Source of the DNA: Pseudoneurospora amorphoporcata
Taxonomy: Eukaryota; Ascomycota; Sordariomycetes; Sordariales; Sordariaceae
Reading direction: 5' to 3'
Assembly (NCBI GenBank): GCA_033297205.1
Contig: MU859123.1
Coordinates: 103,993-167,992 of the forward strand
Length of the DNA: 64,000 bases
The first letter of the stretch is position 1; the number at the start of each line of letters is the position of its first letter. Positions 1 to 12,800 of this stretch are shown one piece after another. The notes under the pieces are model-generated. The model was not told the origin of the DNA. It worked only from the letters and a program-made list of their open reading frames with translations, and ran no database searches. The position numbers and the translations under genes were made by a program.

Positions 1-3000
1 CATGGCTGTCAGAATAGGACAGCGTCACGTTGACCTTGGAAACGCCAGCCTTGTTCGCGGCCTCCAAAGCAGCACCGTGCAACTATGAATATGTTAGCAA
101 CTACTACTAGCGACCAAAATCGGGACAGGGGATACATACCTTCACCACGGGACCCCCGTTGTTATCTGAGAGAATCTCAATGTCCTTCAAGGACGCACCA
201 GCACCCTGGCTGGTAACACCAAGGGACTTAAAGACGGCCTCCTTCGCGGTCCAGCGACCGGCAAACGACTTCTGCGGCGAACGGCCGGTGCTAGGGGCCT
301 TGCAGTACTGGAGCTCAGCCTCGGTGAAGTTGCGTTCCAGGAAAGTTTCGTTGTCGATGTTGATGGAGGAAATTTCCTCAAGATCGAAACCAACGCGGGT
401 GTTGCTGTTCTTGAGACGGTTCGCAGCACGGGTAACGGTCGACTCAAGAGATTCCTCGCTCTTCTTCTGCAGCTTCTGCGTCGGCTCCAGCTCCATGAAG
501 TTGGCGGGATACGTGAGCTGACCGGTCTTCTTGTCCTCGGTAACACGGGCCTTGGGGTTGAGAAGAACCGATTGAAGCTGATCATCAGAGTAGGGAGAGT
601 TATCCTTGGCAACGAACAGTGCGTTGTTGATGAGACCGTTGTGGAAGAAGCGGTAAGCCTTCTTCTGGCGAGCCTCCACCTTGGTGCGGTAAGCGTTGAA
701 CGCCTCCTCGTCAAGAGTGGCATAAAGATACTTGGGATGAACACCAATAGCCTGAGCACCCTTCTGGCCGAAACCGAACGATGTGACGGAAAAGGCCTTG
801 ACACCATCAGTCTGGATACTCTTGCTAGGGTAAACAATGTAGTCAAACTCCTCCATGACAGCGTCGACGTTGTCGGCGTTGCGGTTGCCAGGGACAAGGC
901 CACTGTTGAGCACTTGCAAGCAGCCGTTCATCATCCAGGCACCAGCAGCACCCTTGGGATGACCAGTGAGATACTTCTGGAAAATTCCGAGCACAGCATT
1001 GCCCTTCTTGCGGCCGAGATGACGGAGTTGCTGGCAAATTACAGACGACTCATTCTTGTCGTTGGCCTTGGTAGAAGTACCGTGGAAAGAGGCGACGTCA
1101 AGATCGTCAATAGTGAGACCCCAAGTAGCAAGGGCACCACGAAGGGGAGCAATCGTAGCATCGCCCTTCCAGAAGTTGTTGCCGTAGCTGCGGAGAACTT
1201 CCTTGACCTGTCTTTCGACCTCCTCTTCAATGTGCTCGGTTCTATGGCGGGCATAGTCGTCGATCTCCTTCTGCGGCCTGCCTTCGGCCTTGAGGGCCTC
1301 AATCTCATCGGCGAGATACTCAAGCTCTTCCTCCTTCTCGTTCTCAAGCTGCCTCTTCCGACGCTCAATCTGGCGACGTCTGTACTTGATGTCGAGCAGG
1401 GGCGAGGGGAGGCTGCCCTGGCGCTCGCGAGCAGTAGTGAGAACACCCTTGCCAGGGGCAGGGACAGAGCGGCCAATCTTGTCGGAAGCGGTGGTGGTCA
1501 AAGCAAGGACACCGTAGATGGGGACGCCCATATCCAAAGCAAGCTTGGCAGTCATGATGACCTGAACACCGCTACCCTGTGACTCCATAAAGCCATTTCT
1601 GGTGGTAGTAGTAGGTCTTGACATCTCCTTGGGCGTGCGACCGTGGGCAAACTCATCGACAGCGTTGCTGGTAGCCTTCATGTTGGCGAACTCATACGAG
1701 CCCTCCTCGCCAAAGTCATCGAAGCCACCGACGAAGCACACACGGGCCTTGCCCTCCATGATGGTCTCGTAACCAATGTCAATAGACTCGACAGCGGTGG
1801 CGCAAGCACCGACTGGCGTCTTGATGGGTCCAGAAGACGAGATCAAGAGCATGTTAACCCAGGCGGCCATGGTGTTGATGAAGGACTCTTGAAGAATATC
1901 GTTCTGGACAGGCTTATCAAGGAATCTGTCGCGGTGCATGTTACGGAGCGCAGTGGCACCACCCATACCGGAACCGACGCAGTTACCCACTTCAGAGACG
2001 TGGACATACTTGTAGAACTCATACGGGTCGGTAATACCAGACGAGAGAAGAGCTTCCACAGTAGACACAAGCACGAAGAGAGCGACGGGGTCAACTTGAG
2101 AGATAATGTCCTCGGGGATACCGTAACGCTTGGCGTCCCAGCCGGTAGGGATCTGACCAGCAACCAGGCGGTCGAAGCGCAGAGCCTTGGGGATCCAGAG
2201 CGAGGCACCCTTCTTCAGACGGACAGTGTACTGACCAGTCTCGGGAATCTCAAAGATGTCGACCTTATCGCCATGCTCTCTCTTGAACTCTTCAGCGGTT
2301 TCCTTGGTGGCCTCAAAAGGATCGAGATCCTCCTCAATGACAACCTCCTGGAGGAGCTGCTTCTTGTTGGGATCGTAACCTTCGAACAGCTCGGGCTCGA
2401 TCAGACGGATACCAGAGTGTTCGAGGATGTACTTCTCGTATTTGGCCTTGATGTCCTTGTCATCAACGGGCTCGCCAGTCTTGGCGTCAACCCAGCCAGA
2501 GTAAGGCTTGCCCTTAATAGGACCATTGTGGTTCTTGATGAGGCCCATGATCCAGGCCATCTCAATGCAGCCCTCAAGAGAGAACTCGCCATAGGCCTCC
2601 ATCTCCCAGCGGGTTCTAGAGTTACCCCAGGGACCAACCTCGGCGAAACCCGTGACAACAACGACCTTCTCCAGATCAACCATACCCTTGAGGGAGTCGT
2701 TAAGAGGAGCAACTTCAGACTTCCAGTCAGGCACGGTCGGGAAGTCAAACTTGATGTTGGCGCGGGGCTCGATGACCTTCTTCTTGTACAGAGCCTCGGA
2801 ATCCTCGCCATTGACGATCTTGTTCTCAATAGCAGTCTCCTTGGTAACGGCCTTACGGATATCGCTGGTCTCCATAAGGTTCTTGCGCTGACTGGTCATG
2901 GTCTCGTTCAAGTTGGTAATGAACTGAAGACCGCCGTTCAGATCAGCGAAGACAGGCTCGTTCTGGCACAAGTCGACAATAGTGGGCGACATGAGGCCAA

Positions 3001-5683
3001 GCAAGTTGAAGGCCATCTCCTGTTGGGAGAAGGTGCGGACACCAAAGTTCTCAACACCCTCAGCAACCAAGTTGTTGCCAGACATGAGGCCGGTACCACG
3101 AGTCCAACCAATGATGGCGCCGCAGATAGTGAGGTAGTTGGCCCAGTCCTCGGCATGCCACCTGTTGAAGAGGGTCTCGAGACCGAGCTTAGACTCGGAG
3201 TAGAGACCATCGCTACCAAAGGTGCCATGGTTGGGAGAGAGCGGGAGGATGACCTGGGCGGGACGGGTTTCAAAACCGCGGGTGGCTTTCTGAGCCTTGA
3301 CGCTGCCAAGGAGGCGGATGAGGTTGGTCAACATGATACGGTGAGCCAACTCAGACTTAGAGTCAATGCCATCAATCTGGCGACCCTGCTCAGAGATGGC
3401 GGCGAAGGGAACAATGTAGTCAAGATCCCAGCCGAGACCAGTCTTGGTGTCGTAGATATAATCGACCAAGGCGTTGACGTCCTGCACGCTACCCTGGTTG
3501 AAGGGAACCACAACGAGCTGAGAGCCACGGGCGCCAAATCTGGCATACATGGACTGGTAGTACTCGGTAACTTCACGGGAGAAACGGCTGGTCGTGACAA
3601 TGACCTTGGCACCACCGCTGATAAGACCCTGAAGGACTTCGGCACCGATGGAACCGGCGCCCGCACCAGTCATGAGGACGTACTTGTTGGCGAAGGTAAC
3701 ACCATTCTTGGCCGCCTGCTCCAAGCAGTCAAGGTAGAGGCCGGTGAGCTTCTTGCTGTAATCCCAGCCGTGCTCGGACTTCTTGCGCAGGTGGAGGAAG
3801 GGGATCGTCTCGGTCTTGCCCTTGGACTTGGACGACGACTTGGACAAGACGCTGCTGACCTTGCTGGACTCCTTGGGCATAATCTGGCTCTCATTCATGC
3901 TAAGAGACCTGATGATGTCACCATATAGAGACTTGATCTCGAGCTGGGAGTTTTTGGAAAGCTTGTGCTGTTGCTTGATCAGCTTGTAAATACGGGCCAG
4001 GTCATTCTCGACCTTGGTACGGTTGCTGTATTCAGAGATCTTGCCACCCTCAGCCATCTGCTGGACGTAGTGCTCAAGCTTGCGGCAGCTTGCACGAGGG
4101 ATCTCCTCGTACTTGATGTTACCACGAGCATCGATGGTGGTACGGGGGCCGGTAGGGACGGCAACATCCTTGTAGACAGGGTCAACGCTGAGAACATCCT
4201 TACAGTTCTCAATAAGCTGAGCGCCCAACTCCTTGGCGAGCTGATACGTCTCTCCGCGCTCCGTAGGGCAGTTGTCGATGTGGTACTGCATGAATTCGAG
4301 GAGAGTGGGGTTGGAGCGGTTCATGATGCGGATGCACTGGCTGACAATCTCGCGATCAACGGCCTTTAGCCTGCCGAAGATAATATCAAAGTACATGCTG
4401 AGAGCATCCTGGCGAGCCCAGTTCCAGGAAGAGTCGTACACGCGAGCCTTAAGCGAGCTAAAGACAGGCTCGATGCCGGCAGCATAGAAATCGCCATGCT
4501 CGGCCATCCAGAGATCCAGCTGTGACTGCAGAACCTTGGATGATTCCTGAGACGCCTGGAAAGCCTTGTCTCCAGCGCGGATATCAATCTTGAGATATCT
4601 GGCGATGAGCTCCAGTTGTTGCTTGAACATGGCCTTCTGATCGCTGGTAAGAGCCTCAATGGCAGCGGGATCCATCATCATGCCGCCTCCGCCTCCGGCG
4701 GCAGGGCCAGCCGCGGCCGCGGTCGACAAGCTGATGCCAGCATGCGAGGCGTACTTTTGAGAAACGTCATCCAAATAGGCTTTCGCATCGGCCTCGGAGC
4801 CAAGACGAGCTGGAGGCTCCATGGTGATGGCGAGCAGAAGAGCGCCATCCTGGCGGCCAGAACCGAGACCCCACCTTGTCTCAAGGTATTTGCGTGCTGA
4901 TGTGATGTTGAAGCCACCTGGCATCTTCGAGGAAATAAGACGAGCGATAAGGCCTTGGGTTGTCTTACCCAGGTTACCATCGAAGGTAGCCTGCATAGCA
5001 GCACCCAACTCATCGAGGGGCGTATCTTCAGGCTTCTCCGGTGTGGATCCGAACTCCTTGCCTAGATCACCGAGGATTTCGTTTTGTAGAGTGGACTTGC
5101 CTGTACGCAAACTCTGTTAGTCATCGTCATGTCAGTTAGTAACGAAACCTGGTTTAATCTCACCTCCAACCAAATCCTTGATAGCCTTGCTCAAAGGAAT
5201 CTCTGCAAAGGGCTTCTTGAGCTTTTGGGCGATCAACGACCTGACAATGTCAAGAGCGGGAACTGGGGCATCAGGAACTGAAGCCGCCGGGCCAGCACTC
5301 GGGGGCGGAGCAGCGGCAGCAGCAGCAGGAGCAGCAGCTGCAGCGGGAGTGGGAGCACTAGATGATGAGCTAGCCGCAACCGGTTCAGGCTCTTCCTCTA
5401 CGGGATCTACATCGTAGTAGATCTCCTTTGCGTCCTTGTTGTAGCAAAGAATCTGTCTCTGAACTGACTTGGCGGCGTCGAATGCTTCATACTTGGAGGC
5501 GAGTGTCCTCCTGGCCATGCCACCGAGAGTGTCGGCGGGACCAATTTCGACGATCCGCTCGGCGGTCTTCTCCGCAAGGAAGACATCTTGCGTCTCAATC
5601 CATCTCACGGGAGAGGCGAACTGGTAAGCAAGGAGCTCGACGAGCAGGGTGTGGGCGAGCTCTTGCTCAAGTTCGGGACGCAT
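1..5683 (-). CDS. FAS2: Fatty acid synthase subunit alpha (3' end beyond window)
   Basis: Alpha subunit of the cytosolic fungal type I fatty acid synthase; with beta it makes palmitoyl/stearoyl-CoA from acetyl- and malonyl-CoA. Exons on the minus strand are 5683-5164, 5100-140 and 82-1 (continues off the edge). Both introns (5101-5163, 83-139) have GT-AG ends and CTAAC branch sites. The start at 5683 follows CCCAAG and gives the family N-terminus MRPELEQEL; no in-frame ATG lies upstream. Domains in order: short MPT-completing segment, Ala/Pro linker (about 115-150), ACP with phosphopantetheine Ser176 in LVGGKST, ketoreductase (GAGAGSIG; active-site YSESK), ketosynthase with Cys1273 in VGACATA plus HGTSTKANDK and GHPKGAAG, then the phosphopantetheinyl transferase domain (VGFDLEEIS, WTAKEAVFKSLG). 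No defect is seen in any core motif. It is transcribed divergently from FAS1 at 9817. Confidence 0.97.
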
Positions 5684-5696
5684 CTTGGGTGGTTTG

Positions 5697-5784
5697 CTGG
5701 GGTATAATCTTCGAGGTCTCGGTGTGAAAAATAGGGTACGTATGGGCGGGGATCGGGCAGATGAGGCGTATCCTGGGGTATAAT
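5697..5784 (-). repeat. 12-bp direct repeat in FAS2 leader/promoter
   Basis: CTGGGGTATAAT occurs at 5697-5708 and again, identical, at 5773-5784 (76 bp spacing). It lies immediately upstream of the FAS2 ATG. On the coding strand it reads ATTATACCCCAG, so each copy could be a regulatory element or an intron acceptor. The distal copy has a CTGAT-like branch sequence just before it on the coding strand. Confidence 0.5.
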
Positions 5785-6715
5785 GCAATCAGCTAGATGG
5801 CGTGCCCGTCGTCTGGCTACGTGAAAGCTGCAAAAAAGCAAGCAGATGATGTCAGTTTGGGGGTTGAACAACACACGTCCGTGGATGCCAGCAAAGGCAG
5901 TAGAATAGGGGACACGGAAGATGACCTTCGATATGATGAAGGCTCTTATTACAGGCAAAGAGGAAGATGAAGTTGGCCCTGAAAGAGGGGGATGCAAGGA
6001 CGGGGAGACAGACTGACACACAAGACCAAAAAGAGAAGCCTGGAGATATGGCAGGCGGCGGAGAAGGAGCACAAGGATGTAGTGCTAAACCCCGAAGGAG
6101 CGGATCGGATGAGGAGAGATGGAGGATGGAAGGATGGGAGGGGTGAAATCCAAACTGAAGGAGACCGAAGGAAGTGCGTGGACTCCGTAGGGGGAGATGG
6201 TGAGGAGGGGAAGGCACGATACATACATAGATACGGACGGGAGTGGGCTCCTTGTTTTAATTCACCTCAATGCAGCTCAGTTGGAACCCCAACTTCTATT
6301 TTACACGTTACAATACATACATCGACATACTTGAGTACTGCGCGGCCGTCAACACGACAGGGAAACTTTGACGAAGTCAACTTTGTGGCACCCTTTTGCG
6401 ACCAGGGAGCTGTGTCCGTCAACTGCTGCTAGGGGATTTCCCGGGGTGCAGGAACAGTCTATTCACGCCAAACAAAAACAAAGATGGGGTTTAACGGACT
6501 GATGGAAGAGCGCAGCAACAGAAAACACGCCGAGTTCCCTCTGGAAATTGATGAACCAACGTTGTTTCTGGCGGCTTGTGTGGCCTGTTTGGTTCTCAAT
6601 CTCACAAATGTTGAATGCCACTTTGACCCCCGCAGCCCCTGTCATTGATACAGACGCGCCTCCCCCCGCCCCTCCATTGCAGCTCAACACCCTCAACCAA
6701 AATCTCCAACGCTAG

Positions 6716-6725
6716 CCATATATGG
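6716..6725. promoter_or_regulatory. CArG-type (MADS-box) site
   Basis: CCATATATGG is a perfect match to the CC(A/T)6GG consensus bound by SRF/Mcm1-type MADS-box factors. It sits in a larger imperfect palindrome (GCTAG on the left, CCTAGC on the right) about 1.0 kb from the FAS2 ATG and 3.1 kb from the FAS1 ATG. Binding is inferred from the motif only. Confidence 0.4.
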
Positions 6726-9235
6726 CCTAGCGGGCTGTCTCATCCCTTCCCCACGGCTTTCTGAGAAAGGGCATTGGCCCCATAAACCTATTAGGCCACG
6801 CTAAAGATTAGCCACGTCTTGATGTCAGTTACAAGTACCTCTACAAGTCACGATACAGACATTTGTGAACTTCAACTCCAACTGGCTTCATTCGTCGGCA
6901 CCCCAAACCGCCAACTTCCCCACTTGTTCTCGACGTTGCCCTCAGCCCTCCCTCCACTTTGCTCCCGCTGCAACACCATACTCGACGACCAGAGGAAGCC
7001 CAAGCAGAGGTATCACAACACCGGCGACCTGATCTTTTCACATTGCCTAAGGTACATACGCCCACGAACATGCCTGCAAGAGTTTCTTAGCACTTTTGAT
7101 GGAGGTGTTCAAGTTCCCGTCTTCCGCCGAACCTGTCTAAGCGGCTGCAACTGCAAGGCACAACACGTACGCTGTCCTCGATGCCTTTTCTACATGGCGT
7201 CATAATCATCGTCAGGTATCGGCCGACCGAAAGCACTCTGAAAGTGATCAAACATTATCAAAAGCAGAACCGTTGCGAGCCGGAGTCTGGACCGTCGACG
7301 GCGTCGGGCACCGGCTGATGGTCCGCTCCGGAGGGGCCGGATATACGGAGCTTACAGAACATTCCCGCGTTCGCAAGCGAATCTTTCAGTTCCTCGTATT
7401 TCCCTACGGGCTCTCACAAGGCCCGATTCCTTTATCTAGACCCAGGGGCAGCTAGCTACCCTCGCTTGTGTTGCTTGCATTGCTACCCTCGACGTTAATT
7501 ATGGCGTTGACAAGCAACTGAACCGAACAAGAGCGGCCACCCTTTCAACTGGTATACTTATCCGCCTCACATCCCTTCTTCTTTCCTTCGAGCATCACCG
7601 AGAGCTAGAAGTTCGAGGAAGGGGTTGGCTTGAACCGACGTGAAGGGGCGAAATATTAAGAGCCAGGCTGGTCCGACACGCGAAAACTAACACGGCAATG
7701 GAAATAAATCAAAGCCCCGGTATTGCCACTGCTCTAGGGTATTCGGGTACCTTATGCATTCTTTCGGCCGAACCCTCCCGCCCTCTAGCTCCTTGCCCTC
7801 ACCAAAAAATTTTATGTGCCGAAGGATGGTCGAGACGTAGGCCGTAGAGATAGCAAGACGTTCAGGCATACTTCTAGGTTGCTGTCTCTCTGGAGGCAAT
7901 CATCTAGAAGAACATCTCCGTGGACACACTTTGCCTCACCCACGATCTGAATGTTGTCAATGGACAATCATTATGCCTCATTCACAGAAAAAAATTGACA
8001 AAATATTTCAAAATTGCAGCGCCTTGGATTGGCTCACTCGGGCTGGCTCGGGAAGTCAGTTCAAGCTTCTCCAAATCAACTCCAGTTTGACCCCATCTTG
8101 GTGGCATGGCCTCCACTACTAGAAATTTTTGGGTTGCTGTACCGGTACAATGCCATCTGGATCTGCGCGTGGAGTGGTGGGGTTTCCGCTGTGGGCTTGG
8201 GTGGACTCGGCTGGTCGGAAGGACTGCCTGTGTTCTCGCGATTCTGGCACGCCAAGACCCAGGCAAAGACGACAACGCTTTTAAAGTTCTTGCAGGACCC
8301 AAGCGTCGCTAGATATCGCCAAAAAGTCACTTCCAGACCCGCCGATATCGTACTAGAACTTTGTCTGTGTTTGACAAGGTCTTGGCATGTAGGGGATGCT
8401 GGGGACGGAAGGGGCGGTAGGGTTCTGTTCTGGTGGGTGGTGTTTTGGTGTGTGCGGCCAAACTCCCAGCAGTGTTCCCGACTTCCCCAACAAGAACCAG
8501 GACCACCCAAAATTTTGGCGAGCAATCAATATGCTGGCTGGCTGGCAGGAGCGGGAACCTTTGCGGCCCAGTGTGTGGCCAGTGCCGACCCCTGGAGTCG
8601 TAACGCATCTCGTAAGCCCGGTCGCGATACCTTCGATTACAGCCAGGTGGAGGAACGTGGCTGCCCACTGCGTGCAATGTCTGGAAAGAACGGTAACCGA
8701 TAGGCAATCGATAAGGACCCTGGTGAAAATTATCGTCAGGTCCCTCCCCTCGGTGTCCCTCTCTCAGATGAACCAGAGGAATGTACGACTAGACCCCGCC
8801 ATCTTATAGTCGTACACCTTGAGTGTGCGCGTACATTGCAGGTACAGCCCAGCTTGTATTTTACGTCCCTCACCAAAACATTGGGCCCTTCTTTTCATCC
8901 GCTGCTGCCTCGATCTCCGCTGCGAACTTCTACCTCCTTCCCGTCGAAAGTCCGGATCGTATCTCCTCAGAGCAGCCCGTGTAGGTCGCTAAATAGGTGA
9001 TTGCCTAACCTATAACTTTGCCTCAGCTCCAGCACCGGGTATCCGTCAACTGTACTCTCTGTTCGTCGTCCTGGCAGGCGAGACATACCTTACACCATCA
9101 AATATTCCACGGATATTGGGAAAGTGCGAGTTCCACCTGACTCGCGAACAAGAGACCAACCTGGAAGGACGAACTTGGATACATCTGTATGTATTGTAAG
9201 CCCATGTACTATCCGCGTATTTGGCTCCATCCATT

Positions 9236-9500
9236 TCGCCTTTATTATTTTCCTATCCCCTCCCTCCTCAGCCCCGACTCCTCCTTCCTTGCCTCTCCCC
9301 ACCTGCCTCTCGTCTGCTCTCGTCTCCTTCGTCTCGTCCTCGTCGAGCCCCCTTCTTACCTTCAGAGGTACATCCCCAAGCCGTATACCCAACGCTACCT
9401 GCCTCCATTCCCCCTAGACTTTGCTTGGGACAGGATCCGGTCCTTTCAACCTTTTTCCTCTTTTCGAGTCTTCTCTTCCCCGGATTCCACCCTTCCATCC
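9236..9500 (+). promoter_or_regulatory. CT-rich promoter-proximal/leader tract of FAS1
   Basis: Strongly pyrimidine-rich plus-strand DNA (runs of CTC, TCC and CCTC) ends about 320 nt before the FAS1 ATG. Such tracts commonly lie at or just upstream of transcription starts in filamentous fungi. The start site is therefore probably near 9250-9550, giving a leader of several hundred nt. This rests on composition only. Confidence 0.4.
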
Positions 9501-9704
9501 TCTTCGGAACCCTGACTCTGATCTTGCCGTGTCTGACCAGCGAGACGAACAATACAGACGACGACATTGACGACGACGGTTTTGTCATTGGCTTCCCCCC
9601 ATTACTGAAGCCTCATCCACACCAACATCCAGCCTCCAGTGGCTTTCCAGATCAAAACACAATTTGCTCCCGCTCTTTGCTGAGTTTCGGAGCCATTGCA
9701 CCAA

Positions 9705-9781
9705 GTGAGGATATTCAAAGACACTGGTTCTTGTTCTTGAACTGTGATTAGTAGACGCTAACCACATATTCCGTCCTCCAG
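9705..9781 (+). other. Predicted 5'-UTR intron of FAS1
   Basis: Donor GTGAGG at 9705, branch-like GCTAAC at about 9757-9762 and acceptor CCTCCAG ending at 9781 give a 77-nt intron, a typical fungal size. It lies 35 nt upstream of the FAS1 start codon, in the leader. RNA evidence is needed. Confidence 0.5.
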
Positions 9782-9816
9782 CTTTCTAGCCGTCTCCCAG
9801 ATACCCCTTCACAACC

Positions 9817-12800
9817 ATGTACGGTACCGCTACCGGCGCTCAGACGGGCGTCACCACCCCCAGGTCGTCTGCCTCCCTGCGGCCGCTCACCCTCTCCCAC
9901 GGGTCCCTCGAAACCTCTTTCTTGATACCCACCGGCCTTCATTTCCACGCTACTCAGCTAAAGGAGCGTTTCGCTGCTATCCTTCCCGCCCCCACTGACG
10001 AGCTCGCGCAAGATGACGAGCCCTCATCCATTTTCGAGCTTGTCGCCAGATACATGGGCTTTATCGCGACTGAGGTGGCACAAGGCGAGGACGACGCTCA
10101 GGGTTCATACGAAGAGGTGCTCAAGATCATCCTGAACGAGTTCGAGAGGGCGTTCCTACGGGGCAACGATGTCCATGCCCTGGTCTCTACAATGGAGGGC
10201 ATCGACGAGAAGAAGCTCGAAGTCATTCGTTGCTACTATGTCGCGCGATCAGCCAGCAACAGAGCCATCAAGCCCTACGAGTCGGCTCTATTCCGTGCCG
10301 CCGGTGAACACGCGGCCAAGATCTTCACCATCTTTGGTGGCCAAGGAAACATTGAGGAGTACTTCGAAGAGCTTCGGGAGCTGCACCACACCTATCCGGC
10401 ATTCGTCAGCGAGCTGATCACCACATCCGCCGAGCTGCTCCAAACTCTGTCCAGCCACCCTGACGCCGAGAAGCTGTACCCCAAGGGCCTTGACGTGCTT
10501 GGTTGGCTTCAGAGCCCAGAGGCCACCCCCGATGTCGACTACCTTATTTCCGCTCCCGTCAGCTTCCCCTTGATTGGTTTGGTACAGCTGGCACACTATC
10601 AGGTCACTTGCAAGGCGCTGGGTGTACATCCCGGTGTCCTTCGTGAGAGAATCAGCGGAACGACAGGTCACTCTCAAGGTGTTGTCCTTGCCGCTATTAC
10701 TGCGGCCGCGGATTCGTGGGAAAGTTTCGAGGAGCATAGCAAGTCTGCGTTGACCATTCTCTTCTGGATTGGCGCTCGCAGCCAGCAAACCTTCCCTAGG
10801 ACTTCCCTGGCCCCCTCGATGCTTCAAGACTCGGCTGATAATGGCGAGGGTGCTCCTACCCCCATGCTCAGCATTCGGGACCTTCCCCAGGCTGAGGTCC
10901 AGAAGCATATCGATCAGACCAATGCCTACCTCCCCGAGGATCAGCATATTTCTATTGCTTTGATCAACAGCCCTCGGAACCTGGTCGTTGCCGGCCCTCC
11001 GAGCTCTCTGCACGGTCTCAACTTGCAGCTGAGAAAGCTCAAGGCTGCTACTGGTCTTGATCAGACCAGAATCCCCCACACCGAGCGTAAGGTGCGGTTT
11101 GTGAACCGTTTCCTGCCCATTACTGCTCCTTTCCACAGCAAGTACCTCGCCAAGGCTTCCGACTTGATTGCCGAAGACCTCAAGGACGTTCAGATTGACT
11201 CTCGGACCCTGGGTATGCCCGTTTATAACACTTTCACGGGCAAGGATCTCCGGGAGGAAGTTGAGGGCAACATTGTTCCCTCCCTTGTACGCATGATTAC
11301 GGGCGAGACAGTGAACTGGGAGAAGGCCACCGTTTTCCAGGATGCCACTCATATCCTCGATTTCGGCCCTGGTGGTATCTCTGGTCTCGGCATTCTGACC
11401 AGCCGCAACAAGGAGGGTACCGGCGTTCGCGTCATCCTTGCCGGCACGGTGAACGGAACTGTCACTGATGTTGGCTACAAGCCCGAGCTTTTCGATCGTG
11501 ACGAGGAGCAGGCAGTCAAGTTTGCTGTGGACTGGGTCAAGGAATACGGTCCTAGACTGGTCAAGAACTCCGTTGGCCGTACATACGTCGATACCAAGAT
11601 GAGCAGACTTCTTGGCCTTCCGCCTTTGTTGGTCGCTGGTATGACTCCTACCACTGTGCCTTGGGACTTCGTTGCTGCCACCATGAATGCTGGCTACCAG
11701 ATCGAGCTTGCTGGTGGTGGTTACTATAATGCCAAGACCATGACCGAGGCCATCTCCAAGATTGAGAAGGCTGTTCCTGCTGGTCGCGGTATCTGCGTCA
11801 ACTTGATCTATGTCAACCCTCGCGCCATGGGCTGGCAGATTCCCTTGCTTGGTAGACTTAGAGCTGAGGGCTACCCTATCGAAGGTCTCACCATTGGTGC
11901 TGGTGTTCCCTCGATCGAGGTCGCTCAGGAGTATATCGAGACTCTGGGTCTCAAGCACATCTCCTTCAAGCCCGGTTCGGGTGAGGCTATTCAGGCCGTC
12001 ATCAACATCGCCAAGGCCAACCCTACCTTCCCCGTGATTCTCCAGTGGACCGGTGGCAGAGGTGGTGGCCATCACTCGTATGAGGATTTCCATCACCCCA
12101 TCCTCAACCTCTATGGCCGCATCCGCCGTCAAGAAAACATCATTCTTGTTGCCGGTAGTGGTTTCGGCGGTGCCGATGACACTTATCCCTACCTCACTGG
12201 TGACTGGTCCATCAAGTATGGCTATCCCCCCATGCCCTTCGACGGTTGCATGTTCGGTAGCCGTATGATGGTCGCCAAGGAAGCCCACACCAGCCTGGCT
12301 GCCAAGCAGGCTATCGTTGACGCTCCTGGTCTTGACGACAATGACTGGGAGAAGACCTACAAGGGCCCCGCTGGCGGTGTCATCACTGTCCGCTCTGAAA
12401 TGGGTGAGCCCATTCACAAGCTCGCCACTCGTGGTGTCCGCCTTTGGGCTGAGATGGACCGGAAGATCTTCAGCCTTCCCAAGGAGAAGAGGGTCGCCGC
12501 TCTCAAGGCTAGCCGTGATTACATCATCGAGAAGCTCAACAAGGACTTCCAGAAGGTTTGGTTTGGTCAGAACAAGGAGGGCAAGGCCGTCGATCTTGAG
12601 GACATGACATATGCTGAGATCGTTCGCCGCCTGGTTGAGCTTCTCTACGTCAAGGATGAGTCTAGGTGGATCGACCAGTCGTACACCAAGCTTACTGGTG
12701 ACTTTATCCACCGCATTGAGGAGAGATTCACCACCACCCCTGGCCAGCCTTCCAGACTCCAGAGCTACGCTGACCTCAAGGAACCCTACTCTGCTGTTGA

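Larger units (their letters stand above)
5684..9816. promoter_or_regulatory. Bidirectional FAS2/FAS1 intergenic promoter region
   Basis: This 4.1 kb region lies between the divergent FAS2 and FAS1 start codons. It contains no ORF I can defend: the 229-residue plus-strand frame at 8014-8703 begins at TTG and overlaps equally open antisense frames. Visible signals are a 12-bp direct repeat just upstream of FAS2, a perfect CArG-type box at 6716-6725, inverted CCAAT motifs (ATTGG, for example near 8025), and a long pyrimidine-rich tract before FAS1. Coordinate control of the two subunits from here is inference. Confidence 0.6.

Noticed and set aside
1643..3928. 761-codon plus-strand frame antisense to FAS2
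   Set aside because: Mirror of strong FAS2 codon bias; translated sequence shows no domain.
8014..8703. 229-codon plus frame between the FAS genes
   Set aside because: Starts at TTG, overlaps equally open antisense frames, no domain; composition effect.
9221..9751. 176-codon frame upstream of FAS1
   Set aside because: Low-complexity Ser/Pro/Leu translation of the CT-rich leader; crosses the predicted leader intron.
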